Virus record (IMG/VR): IMGVR_UViG_3300030012_001345 | Location: 1-22,301 of that record | Strand: one strand, 5' to 3' | From: a virus | DNA: 22,301 nucleotides | Shown here: in pieces, positions 15,591 through 22,301 of the stretch | Layout: every line of letters begins with the position of its first letter | Numbering within the stretch: the first letter of the stretch is position 1 | The notes under the pieces: generated by a model | Told to the model about the DNA's origin: nothing | The model's input: only the letters and a program-made list of their open reading frames with translations | Databases searched by the model: none | Program-made: the position numbers and the translations under genes

Positions 15591-17287
15591 GAACAGTATT
15601 AGACATTGAAACTGATTCACTTGATGCAAAAAATATTCATTGTGTTGTTGCCAAGAACATTGATGAAAATAAAACCTATTCATTTGTAGGTGAAGATTGT
15701 TACACCAAACTACCTAACTTTATTAACAATTATTGTAAAGAAATCATAATGCATAATGGTGTTTCATTTGACGCACCAGTTCTAAATAGATTACTCAATA
15801 CAAAAATAACCATTGGACAAATAACTGATACATTAATTATGTCACAGTTATACAATCCTGAAAGAGATAAAGGTCATTCACTTGATTCCTGGGGTGAACG
15901 TATTGGTTTAAATAAAATTGAGTTCAATAACTTCTCACAGTTTAGTCAAGAGATGTTAACGTATTGTAAAAGAGATGTTGATGTAACTCATCAAGTTTAT
16001 AAAAGATTAATTGTTGAAGGTAAAAACTTTTCTAAAAAATCTTTAAGACTTGAGCATGATATACGTTCAATTATAACTAGACAAGAGAACAATGGTTTTT
16101 ATTTAGACCAACAAAAAGCAAGTAACTTATATGCTATGCTTGAAGATAAAGCTGAACAGTTAGAAAAAGAAGTACATAAAACTTTTCCACCATTAAAGAT
16201 TGAAGAAGAATTTATTCCTAAAGTAAATAATAAATCTCGTGGCTATGTAAAGGGTGTTCCTTTTACTAAAGTTAGTTATCAAGAATTTAATCTTGCATCT
16301 CGTAAACAAATAGCTGAACGACTTATGAAGTTAGGTTGGAAACCAAATAAGTTTACTGATAAAGGTTCACCTATTGTAGATGAAGGTGTATTGTCAAAGA
16401 TAGATAACATAGCTGAAGCTAAATTAATTTCTGAATATTTATTATTAAAAAAGAGAACGTCACAAATAACTTCATGGTTAGATGTTGTGAATGAAACCAC
16501 TGGTAGAGTTCATGGGCGTGTTCTTACTTTACGTTGTGTGTCAGGTAGAATGAGTCACCACTCACCCAATATGGCTCAAGTTCCTGCAGTTTATTCACCT
16601 TATGGTAAAGAGTGTAGAGAGGTATGGACAACTGACAAACCTGATACTCACGTTATCTTTGGTACTGATGCTTCAGGACTAGAGTTAAGAATGTTAGCAC
16701 ATTATATTGATACACCTGAGTACACAAATGAAATATTAAATGGAGATATTCATACAAGAAATATGAATATGGCAGGACTTACAAATAGAGACCAAGCTAA
16801 AACTTTTATCTATGCCTTTTTATTTGGAGCAGGTGCAAAGAAGATTGGTCAAATAGTTGGTTCAAAAGATATGGCAGTTGGTAAAAAACTTATTGATAAA
16901 TTTTTATCTGAACTTCCTAAATTAAAAAACTTTAGAAACCAAGTAGAAGAAGCTGCGAATATGGGTAAGGTAAGAGGTTTAGATGGTAGACTATTTAATG
17001 TACGTTCACCACACAAAGCAGTTAATACTATTGTTCAAGGTGCAGGAGCAATAGCTTGTAAAGTTTGGTTAAGACAAATGATAAACTTAATTAATAAATC
17101 AGGTATTGATTCTAAACTTGTAGCTTCAATACATGATGAGTATCAATTTGAAGTACATAAAAAAGATGTAGAAGAAATGGGTAGGATTGTAAAGACTGCT
17201 ATTCAAAATACTACTGAAGAGTTAACCCTGAAATGCCCACTGGATGCAGAGTTCAAGACTGGTTTGAGTTGGGCAGAGACACACTAA
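15587..17287 (+). CDS. polA: DNA polymerase I-type (family A), T7-like with 3'-5' exonuclease
   Basis: 566 residues. Proofreading domain: Exo I LDIETD (D6, E8), Exo II HNGVSFDAPVL (about 56-66), Exo III YCKRDVDVTH (127-135). Polymerase domain: motif A GTDASGLELRML with D361, motif B RDQAKTFIYAFLFGAG (401-416; R401, K405, Y409), motif C ASIHDEYQFEV with H516, D517 and E518. At 566 residues it is compact next to T7 gp5 (704). Y409 takes the place of E. coli Phe762 and T7 Tyr526; in viral metagenome studies Tyr or Phe here is linked to fast, mainly lytic phages and Leu to temperate ones. No thioredoxin-binding insertion is obvious. Coupled to the nuclease gene by ATGA. Confidence 0.97.
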   Translation: MRTVLDIETDSLDAKNIHCVVAKNIDENKTYSFVGEDCYTKLPNFINNYCKEIIMHNGVSFDAPVLNRLLNTKITIGQITDTLIMSQLYNPERDKGHSLDSWGERIGLNKIEFNNFSQFSQEMLTYCKRDVDVTHQVYKRLIVEGKNFSKKSLRLEHDIRSIITRQENNGFYLDQQKASNLYAMLEDKAEQLEKEVHKTFPPLKIEEEFIPKVNNKSRGYVKGVPFTKVSYQEFNLASRKQIAERLMKLGWKPNKFTDKGSPIVDEGVLSKIDNIAEAKLISEYLLLKKRTSQITSWLDVVNETTGRVHGRVLTLRCVSGRMSHHSPNMAQVPAVYSPYGKECREVWTTDKPDTHVIFGTDASGLELRMLAHYIDTPEYTNEILNGDIHTRNMNMAGLTNRDQAKTFIYAFLFGAGAKKIGQIVGSKDMAVGKKLIDKFLSELPKLKNFRNQVEEAANMGKVRGLDGRLFNVRSPHKAVNTIVQGAGAIACKVWLRQMINLINKSGIDSKLVASIHDEYQFEVHKKDVEEMGRIVKTAIQNTTEELTLKCPLDAEFKTGLSWAETH

Positions 17288-17316
17288 TTGAAAGGAGAAA
17301 TAAATGTAAAAAGTTC

Positions 17317-17345
17317 TTGACAATTTTACTACAATGAAATATAAT
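17317..17345 (+). promoter_or_regulatory. Perfect consensus sigma70 promoter of the SSB gene
   Basis: TTGACA (17317-17322), a 17-base spacer and TATAAT (17340-17345), a full match. Downstream a GTCAT/ATGAC hairpin (17361-17376) lies just before the SD of the SSB gene. It would give extra SSB from its own message. Confidence 0.85.
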
Positions 17346-17397
17346 TAGTATTTAAAATAAGTCATATTCAAATGACAATTATGAAAGGAGTACGAAA

Positions 17398-17865
17398 ATG
17401 ACTGTAATAAATGGAAAATCTTATTGGGCACAAGTTGTAGCACCTAGCACTAAGTTTGATGAAGGTGGAGTGTACAGTATAGATGTATCAGTTGATGCTG
17501 AAAACAAAAAGAAAGCTGAAGCTGATGGACTAACTATTAAAAATAAAGGAGACGAAAGAGGAGACTTTGTTACTATTAAGAGAAAAGCTACTCGCAAAGA
17601 TGGTACTCAAAATAGAGCACCTGAAGTCAAGGACAATATGAAACGTCCTTTGGAAGGGGTTCTTATTGGTAATGGGTCTAACGTAAATGTTCTTTATAGA
17701 ATGTACGATTGGAAGTGGGGAGGTAACTCAGGTAAAAGTGCTGAACTACAAGCCATTCAAGTTGTTGATTTAGTGCCTTATGTTGACAAAGAAGTTGACG
17801 AAGCTTTCCAGGAAATCCCTAAAGAAGGTGATGAATCAAATGACTTTGCTACAAACGTAGCTTAA
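17398..17865 (+). CDS. Single-stranded DNA-binding protein, T7 gp2.5-like
   Basis: 155 residues, AAAGGAG seven bases before ATG 17398. The N-terminal part (SYWAQVVAPSTKFDEGGVYS, then IDVSVDAENKKKAEADGL) matches the opening beta-strands of phage gp2.5-like OB-fold proteins, and the middle holds GDFVTIKRKATRKDGTQNRA, KRPLEGVLIGNGSNVNVLYR and SAELQAIQVVDLVPYVD. The C-terminus is acidic (KEVDEAFQEIPKEGDESNDF), the tail that such proteins use to contact polymerase and helicase. It would coat ssDNA at the fork and aid recombination. It has a private promoter and a terminator right behind it, as expected for a protein needed in bulk. Confidence 0.85.
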   Translation: MTVINGKSYWAQVVAPSTKFDEGGVYSIDVSVDAENKKKAEADGLTIKNKGDERGDFVTIKRKATRKDGTQNRAPEVKDNMKRPLEGVLIGNGSNVNVLYRMYDWKWGGNSGKSAELQAIQVVDLVPYVDKEVDEAFQEIPKEGDESNDFATNVA

Positions 17866-17880
17866 CAATAATAAAATAGT

Positions 17881-17913
17881 GGGACGTGGCTAATAACTAC
17901 GTCCCTTTTTTTT
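17881..17913 (+). terminator. Rho-independent terminator after SSB
   Basis: GGGACGT (17881-17887) pairs perfectly with ACGTCCC (17899-17905) over an 11-base loop, followed by eight Ts. The exonuclease start codon lies only six bases past the T-tract. Confidence 0.93.
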
Positions 17914-17918
17914 GTCTA

Positions 17919-18767
17919 ATGAAAAAAATTGATACTCTAGTTAAAGACATGTACGATACTATCTCTGAAGGTAAACAACCATCAATGAAAGATGTTGAAT
18001 CATTCGCAGAGAATATCAAAATAAATATCATGTCGTTATTTGACAAATATTCTGAGAATAATAATTTAAGAATGTCTCAGATTGGTAAACCTGATAGACA
18101 GGTATGGTATCAATCAAGAGATATAAAAAAAGAAAAGTTACCTGCATGGGCAAAAATAAAATTTGCTTATGGATATATGCTTGAAGAATTACTTTTACTT
18201 CTTGCAAAAACTGCAGGGCATGAAGTTAAGAATGAACAAAAAGAATTGGAGATTGAGGGAGTGTTAGGACACCAAGACTGTGAGATTGATGGTGTAATTA
18301 CAGATTGTAAATCTGCTAGTGCTTACTCATTTAAAAAGTTTTCTAATCGTTCATTGTTAAAAGATGACCCTTTTGGTTATATACCTCAACTATCAGCTTA
18401 TTCTGAAGCACAAGGTAAAGAGGGTGGTGCCTTTCTTGCTATAGATAAACAAAGTGGCAGGATATGTCTTATGCCTGTCCATCAAATGGAGATGATAAAT
18501 GCAAAAGATAGGGTCTTACATCTTAAAAATGTTGTCGCAAGTGATACAATTCCTAGCAAGTGTTATGACGATATTGCAGATGGTGTTAGTGGTAATCGTA
18601 AACTTGACGTTGGCTGTTCCTACTGTGCTTATAAAGTTGATTGTTGGAAAGATGCTAATGGTGGGAAAGGACTTAGAAAATTTGTCTATGCGAATGGACC
18701 AAGATACTTGACTGTGGTAGCTAAAACACCTGATGTACAAGAGGTAGCAGTAGATGACATTGGTTAG
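17919..18767 (+). CDS. PD-(D/E)XK exonuclease, RecB/Cas4-like, with C-terminal Cys cluster
   Basis: 282 residues from ATG 17919 (MKKIDTLVKDMYDTISEGKQ). The frame is open further upstream, but only through the terminator hairpin. Motifs: helix with E89-E90 (YMLEELLLLL), LGHQDCEIDGVITDCKSAS with D120, D124 and the catalytic D129-x-K131, then YIPQLSAYSEAQ (Q157), the usual order of motifs in RecB-like nucleases. Near the end C233-x2-C236-x5-C242 resembles the Cas4/AddB type Cys cluster, which binds 4Fe-4S, with a fourth Cys perhaps at C215. It would process DNA ends, a role T7 gives to gp6. There is no SD: the start follows the T-tract directly, so translation and transcription here are unusual. 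It overlaps the next gene by 14 bases. Confidence 0.85.
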   Translation: MKKIDTLVKDMYDTISEGKQPSMKDVESFAENIKINIMSLFDKYSENNNLRMSQIGKPDRQVWYQSRDIKKEKLPAWAKIKFAYGYMLEELLLLLAKTAGHEVKNEQKELEIEGVLGHQDCEIDGVITDCKSASAYSFKKFSNRSLLKDDPFGYIPQLSAYSEAQGKEGGAFLAIDKQSGRICLMPVHQMEMINAKDRVLHLKNVVASDTIPSKCYDDIADGVSGNRKLDVGCSYCAYKVDCWKDANGGKGLRKFVYANGPRYLTVVAKTPDVQEVAVDDIG

Positions 18768-18978
18768 TGTATTTGAATTACTAGCTGCAATTAGTGCAGT
18801 TGTTACTGTGTGGGTGTATGGTAATAAAGATAACTATGCACCTCTGTATGGGATGGTTTCAAATATAATATGGATTACATGGTCAGTGCTATCTGATAGT
18901 TATTATATGTTAATTATGTGTATAGTATTTACTTGCCTACATATACGAAACTATTTTCATATGAGGAATATTAAATGA
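18754..18978 (+). CDS. Small membrane protein, about three TM helices (PnuC-like?)
   Basis: 74 residues (MTLVSVFELLAAISAVVTVW start) with three hydrophobic stretches: about 4-21, YGMVSNIIWITWSVLS (32-47) and YYMLIMCIVFTCLHIRNYF (50-68), then a basic end. The order of a Gly-Asn turn, aromatic TM2, short turn and aromatic TM3 ending in H-x-R-N-Y is like short phage versions of the nicotinamide mononucleotide transporter PnuC fold, though far shorter than a full PnuC. It could also be a lysis or superinfection protein. A GAGGT site precedes the start, which overlaps the exonuclease gene; it ends in an ATGA overlap with endonuclease I. Confidence 0.7.
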   Translation: MTLVSVFELLAAISAVVTVWVYGNKDNYAPLYGMVSNIIWITWSVLSDSYYMLIMCIVFTCLHIRNYFHMRNIK

Positions 18979-19349
18979 AGTTTAGAAGTGGTTCAGAAGA
19001 AAAAGTTTATAAATTTTTTAAAGATAAAAAAATAAAAGTTAAGTATGAACCTAATAAATATAATTATGAATGGTTTGAAAATAAAACTTATTGCCCTGAC
19101 TTTTTGTTACCTAATGGTTCTTACATAGAAGTTAAAGGTAGATTAACTATTGAGATGAGAAAGAAACATTTGTTTTTTAGAAAATCTAATCCTAATATTA
19201 TAATTAGATTTGCTTTTGATAATCCAAATAAAAAACTAAACAAGGGTGGCACTATGACTTATGCAGGATGGTGTGATAAGCATAACTTTGAATACTGTAA
19301 AATAAGTGATGGTATTCCTAAACAATGGTATAATGCAAAAAGAGTATGA
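18975..19349 (+). CDS. Endonuclease I, T7 gp3-like Holliday junction resolvase
   Basis: 124 residues (MKFRSGSEEKVYKFFKDKKI start) matching phage endonuclease I: RSGSEEKVY (E9), KVKYEPNKYNY, YCPDFLLPNG with D42, YIEVKGRLT with E52 and K54, then KHLFFRKSNPNIIIRFAFDN and MTYAGWCDKH. E9, D42, E52 and K54 line up with E20, D55, E65 and K67 of T7. As a dimer it cuts branched DNA, resolving recombination intermediates and clearing them before packaging; in T7 it also degrades host DNA. GAGGA precedes ATG 18975. The ATGA overlap couples it to the membrane protein gene. Confidence 0.95.
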   Translation: MKFRSGSEEKVYKFFKDKKIKVKYEPNKYNYEWFENKTYCPDFLLPNGSYIEVKGRLTIEMRKKHLFFRKSNPNIIIRFAFDNPNKKLNKGGTMTYAGWCDKHNFEYCKISDGIPKQWYNAKRV

Positions 19350-19713
19350 AGATTTTTTACAACAAACAGAAACTAATTTTATCAGCTCAACAAGTGCTGA
19401 GAGGAGTCTATTCCTTGCAGTTATTTTACAAGCTTTACTTGATGCCACACAAAAAGATACAAGAGATTTGGAAAGTTCAAAGATTAAACGTGAAGCTATA
19501 TTGTGGTTCACGTCAAATTTTGGACAAACTAAAAAAGATTTTGAATATATATGTCATTCAGCTAAAATTAATCCTACATACATGCGAAAAGTAGCTATGG
19601 ATATATTGTCTTCAAAAAGAACTAACTTTATTCGCACACATATAAATGCTATATTGACAGATAAAGATAGTTATGATAGAGTAAAACATAATAAAAAAAG
19701 AAAGGGGAAATAA
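19333..19713 (+). CDS. Conserved phage protein with AERSLFLAVILQAL motif
   Basis: 126 residues from ATG 19333 (MQKEYEDFLQQTETNFISST); ATG 19309 and GTG 19306 lie further up in frame, none with a clear SD, so the exact start is uncertain. The core AERSLFLAVILQALLDATQK, KREAILWFTSNFGQTKKDFE and YICHSAKINPTYMRKVAMDI resembles a recurring phage and prophage protein of alphaproteobacteria that pairs an ER-x-LW-AV-L-x-A-x-x-DA helix with a WF-x-S...F-x-x-(V/I)C-x-x-A-x-(I/L)-x-P-x-x-(V/M)R segment, a likely helix-turn-helix. Function unproven; possibly a DNA-binding regulator. The basic tail (KHNKKRKGK) fits. It overlaps endonuclease I by 17 bases and leads into the RNR gene. Confidence 0.8.
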   Translation: MQKEYEDFLQQTETNFISSTSAERSLFLAVILQALLDATQKDTRDLESSKIKREAILWFTSNFGQTKKDFEYICHSAKINPTYMRKVAMDILSSKRTNFIRTHINAILTDKDSYDRVKHNKKRKGK

Positions 19714-19716
19714 ACT

Positions 19717-21630
19717 ATGTTACCAACTGAATACCAAAACTATATTGCCATCTCTCGTTATGCGAGATGGATTGAAAAAGAAAACAGAAGAGAAACGTGG
19801 AGTGAAACTGTTGAACGATATGTTAGTTATATGCAAGGACGTTATGAGAAACTAACATCTAAAAAACTAGATAAGAAAGAAAGAGATAGATGGATTGATG
19901 CTATCACTACATTAAAAGTTATGCCTTCTATGAGAGCATTAATGACTGCAGGAGCTGCTCTTGATAAAGATAATGTTGCAGGATTTAATTGTTCTTATGT
20001 TGCTATTGATAATGTAAGAACCTTTGACGAGATTATGTACATACTTATGTGTGGTACTGGTGTAGGGTTTAGTGTTGAAAGACAATACGTTGATAAGCTA
20101 CCTGAGATTGCAGAACAATTTCATACAACTGAAACAGTTATTAAAGTAAGAGACAGTAAAATAGGTTGGGCAAAATCTTATCGTGAACTTATTGCTATGC
20201 TTTACGCAGGACAAATACCACAATTTGATATGTCTCTTGTCAGACCTGCAGGTGCTAAACTAAAAACATTTGGTGGACGTGCTAGTGGTCCTGACCCACT
20301 TAGAGATTTATTTAAATTTAGTATCGAGACATTTCAAAAAGCTAAAGGTAGAAAATTAAATAGTATTGAGTGTCATGATATTGTGTGTAAAATTGCAGAC
20401 GTAGTTGTTTGTGGTGGTGTAAGACGTTCAGCTTTAATTAGCTTGTCTAATCTTTCAGATATTAGAATGAGAGATGCAAAGACTGGTCAATGGTGGGACA
20501 ATAATCCACAAAGAAGTTATGCTAATAACTCTGTAGCTTATACTGAGAAGCCTGATATAGGTACATTTATGAAAGAGTGGGTATCTCTTTATGATTCTAA
20601 ATCAGGTGAACGTGGTATATTTAATAGAGTTGCATCACAAAAGATGGCTACACGTTCAGGTAGAAGAGATGGTGACTTTGACTTTGGGACTAATCCATGT
20701 TCAGAAATAGTTTTACGAAATAAACAATTCTGTAATTTATCTGAAGTAGTTGTTAGACCTGATGATACTGAAGAAACTTTAAAAGAAAAGGTAGAGATAG
20801 CTACAATCTTTGGTACACTTCAGTCAACTCTATCAGACTTTAGATATTTAACTAAACAATGGAAAGATAATACTGAAGAAGAAAGATTACTAGGTGTTTC
20901 ATTAACTGGTATTATGGACCACGAAGTTCTATCAGGTAATATATATAATCAAACTGTTTTAAAAGAAATGTTAATTAACTTAAAAGAACATTCAATTAAA
21001 ACAAATAAGAAGTGGGCAGAGATGCTAGGAGTTAACCAAGCTACTGCTATTACTTGTGTGAAACCTTCAGGAACTGTATCACAATTAGTTGATTCAGCTT
21101 CAGGTATTCACCCACGTTATTCACCTTACTATCTTAGAACTGTAAGAGCAGATAAAAAAGACCCATTGTGTGATATGATGTTAGACAAAGGTTTCTATGG
21201 TGAAGATGACGTAATGAAACCTAATGATACAAAGGTTATTTACTTTCCTATGAAGTCTCCAACAAGTTCAATTATGAGAGATGCTAAATCTGCTCTTGAA
21301 CAACTAGAGATATGGAAGATGTATCAGCTACATTGGTGTGAACACAAACCTTCAATTACAGTTTATGTAAAAGAAGAAGAGTGGTTACAAGTTGGTGCAT
21401 GGGTATACGAAAACTTTGATGTGATGAGTGGTGTTTCATTCTTACCTCACTCTGACCATTCATATAAACAAGCACCTTATCAAGAAGTTGATAAGAAAAC
21501 TTATGAAGAATGGTTAGCTAAGACTCCAAGAAATATTAATTGGATGGACTTAACTAATTATGAAAAGGAAGATACAACTACTTCTTCAAAAGAACTTGCA
21601 TGTACTGCAGGAGCATGTGAAGTAGTTTAA
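19717..21630 (+). CDS. nrdJ: Class II (B12-dependent) ribonucleotide reductase, monomeric NrdJ/RTPR type
   Basis: 637 residues; AAAGGGGA and ATG at 19717. It reduces ribonucleotides to deoxyribonucleotides with an adenosylcobalamin-derived thiyl radical, without oxygen or a second subunit. Key residues: C92 (GFNCSYVA) and C339 (QFCNLSE), the active-site redox pair; C328 in GTNPCSEIVL, the radical cysteine, with N326 and E330; VKPSGTVSQL (448-457), the phosphate site; and C629/C634 in ACTAGACE at the C-terminus, the swinging redox pair. The 11-residue gap between C328 and C339 and the five-residue gap between the final pair equal those of the Lactobacillus leichmannii enzyme. It is shorter than that enzyme (739), with no obvious allosteric insertion. 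It needs host or environmental B12. Confidence 0.95.
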   Translation: MLPTEYQNYIAISRYARWIEKENRRETWSETVERYVSYMQGRYEKLTSKKLDKKERDRWIDAITTLKVMPSMRALMTAGAALDKDNVAGFNCSYVAIDNVRTFDEIMYILMCGTGVGFSVERQYVDKLPEIAEQFHTTETVIKVRDSKIGWAKSYRELIAMLYAGQIPQFDMSLVRPAGAKLKTFGGRASGPDPLRDLFKFSIETFQKAKGRKLNSIECHDIVCKIADVVVCGGVRRSALISLSNLSDIRMRDAKTGQWWDNNPQRSYANNSVAYTEKPDIGTFMKEWVSLYDSKSGERGIFNRVASQKMATRSGRRDGDFDFGTNPCSEIVLRNKQFCNLSEVVVRPDDTEETLKEKVEIATIFGTLQSTLSDFRYLTKQWKDNTEEERLLGVSLTGIMDHEVLSGNIYNQTVLKEMLINLKEHSIKTNKKWAEMLGVNQATAITCVKPSGTVSQLVDSASGIHPRYSPYYLRTVRADKKDPLCDMMLDKGFYGEDDVMKPNDTKVIYFPMKSPTSSIMRDAKSALEQLEIWKMYQLHWCEHKPSITVYVKEEEWLQVGAWVYENFDVMSGVSFLPHSDHSYKQAPYQEVDKKTYEEWLAKTPRNINWMDLTNYEKEDTTTSSKELACTAGACEVV

Positions 21631-21637
21631 TTTTTTC

Positions 21638-21665
21638 TTGACTTTATATTTAAAAGGAGTATAAT
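21638..21665 (+). promoter_or_regulatory. Promoter before the glycosyltransferase gene, overlapping its SD
   Basis: TTGACT (21638-21643), a 16-base spacer and TATAAT (21660-21665). AAAAGGAG at 21652-21659 lies inside the promoter spacer, so a transcript from here would begin at about 21672, the start codon, and lack that SD. Either a leaderless message or a site used only in transcripts from upstream. Confidence 0.6.
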
Positions 21666-21671
21666 AATACA

Positions 21672-22301
21672 ATGTTATTAAATGCTAGAACAAATTACGA
21701 GTCAGAGACTATACATCCATTGCACTATAGTAACACTAGCTTTGTTTTTATAGGGTATGATAGTCGTGAAGATATTGCTTATAGAGTTTGTGAACATTCC
21801 TTAATAAGAAAAAGTTCACGACCTCTTACAGTAATTGATTTAAACCATATCACTTTAAGAAAAGGTGGTTACTTTGATAGAGAGTGGAGAGAAAATGAAG
21901 AGGGTCAAAAATATGATGTGATAGATGACAAACCTTTTTCTACAGAGTTTAGTCACACACGTTTCCTTGCACCTGAGATTGCTAAACGTAATGGTGTTAA
22001 AGGTTGGATTATGTTTTGTGACTGTGACTTTTTATTCTTGGATGATATAGATAAACTATTTAGTTGGGTTGAAGTTAACTGTCCTGATAAAGCAGTAGCT
22101 TGTGTTAAGTTTGATTGGCAACCTACTGAAGATACTAAGATGGATAACCAAAAACAATTAGGTTATGATAAAAAGCTTTGGTCTTCCCTTATGTTATTAA
22201 ATATGTCACATAAAGATGTACGTAATCTTACATGTGAAGATGTAAATACTATGAGAGGTTTACATCTACATCAATTCAAATGGACTTCAGATAGTGAGAT
22301 T
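21672..22301 (+). CDS. Glycosyltransferase-like protein, partial (runs off right edge)
   Basis: The frame is open from ATG 21672 to the last base (210 codons). The sequence FIGYDSREDIAYRVCEHSLI (25-44), EFSHTRFLAPEIAK and GWIMFCDCDFLFLDDIDKLF (111-130) carries the DxD motif D117-C-D119 flanked by hydrophobic strands, typical of GT-A fold nucleotide-sugar transferases. Next come ACVKFDWQPT and a WSSLMLLNMS segment like the product-side strand of such enzymes, and LHLHQFKW near the edge. In phages these can modify DNA or virion proteins or alter host surface sugars; the acceptor cannot be read from the sequence. AAAAGGAG precedes the start. The C-terminus is missing, so its size is unknown. Confidence 0.75.
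   Translation, partial: MLLNARTNYESETIHPLHYSNTSFVFIGYDSREDIAYRVCEHSLIRKSSRPLTVIDLNHITLRKGGYFDREWRENEEGQKYDVIDDKPFSTEFSHTRFLAPEIAKRNGVKGWIMFCDCDFLFLDDIDKLFSWVEVNCPDKAVACVKFDWQPTEDTKMDNQKQLGYDKKLWSSLMLLNMSHKDVRNLTCEDVNTMRGLHLHQFKWTSDSEI

Noticed and set aside
1-22301. CRISPR arrays, insertion sequences, rRNA genes, integrase or attachment sites
   Set aside because: I looked for regularly spaced repeats, terminal inverted repeats with transposase frames, rRNA-like stretches and tyrosine or serine recombinase motifs and saw none.

Overview
The window is strongly AT-rich, densely packed bacteriophage DNA. Nearly every gene is short, tightly spaced or overlapping, and preceded by a Shine-Dalgarno site. 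The core set is a terminase pair, a portal protein, a T7-type primase-helicase, a T7-type family A DNA polymerase, a gp2.5-like SSB, a RecB/Cas4-like exonuclease, a T7 endonuclease I and a B12-dependent ribonucleotide reductase. Together these point to a marine, T7-like (podovirus-type) phage. The base composition and the alphaproteobacterial-style operators suggest an alphaproteobacterial host, possibly SAR11-like; that host assignment is inference. I saw no phage RNA polymerase, integrase or repressor gene. Several near-consensus sigma70 promoters suggest that host RNA polymerase transcribes the phage.

Layout: (1) 1-3482, minus strand, packaging and head: terminase small subunit, a 41-aa overlapping ORF, terminase large subunit, an unknown 235-aa protein, and the N-terminal part of the portal protein running off the left edge. 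(2) 3483-4149, a gene-free divergent control region. It holds a perfect sigma70 promoter firing rightward into about 200 nt of C/G-run-rich, foldable, non-coding sequence, two alphaproteobacterial LexA-type boxes (GTTC-N7-GTTC), and a duplicated module with two palindromes, one of which matches the Irr iron-control element. (3) 4150-6401, small AT-rich genes with long gaps: two acidic or small unknown proteins, a terminator, a third LexA-type box, a Fur-type box, a Cys-motif phage protein, a 38-aa ORF, a terminator, an independent structured-RNA locus with promoter, tRNA-like 3' half and terminator, and a fourth LexA-type box. (4) 6402-11177, a rightward run of small hypothetical genes that reuse one stop/SD/start junction. 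(5) 11178-13552, a new promoter, a lysis-like module (M15 peptidase endolysin plus a one-TM protein), then a DUF3310 gene and more small genes. (6) 13562-22301, replication, recombination and nucleotide metabolism: primase-helicase, PD-(D/E)XK nuclease, Pol A, SSB, exonuclease, small membrane protein, endonuclease I, a conserved phage protein, class II RNR and a partial glycosyltransferase.

How it may work together: the right arm converts host nucleotides to dNTPs (NrdJ) and replicates and processes DNA (primase-helicase, Pol A, SSB, exonuclease, endonuclease I). The left arm packages it. The most interesting part is the central control region. It carries what look like binding sites for host stress regulators: four LexA-type boxes, two Irr-type boxes and one Fur-type box. 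It also carries two apparent non-coding RNA loci. If real, this would be a phage whose early region reads both the DNA-damage state and the iron state of its host.
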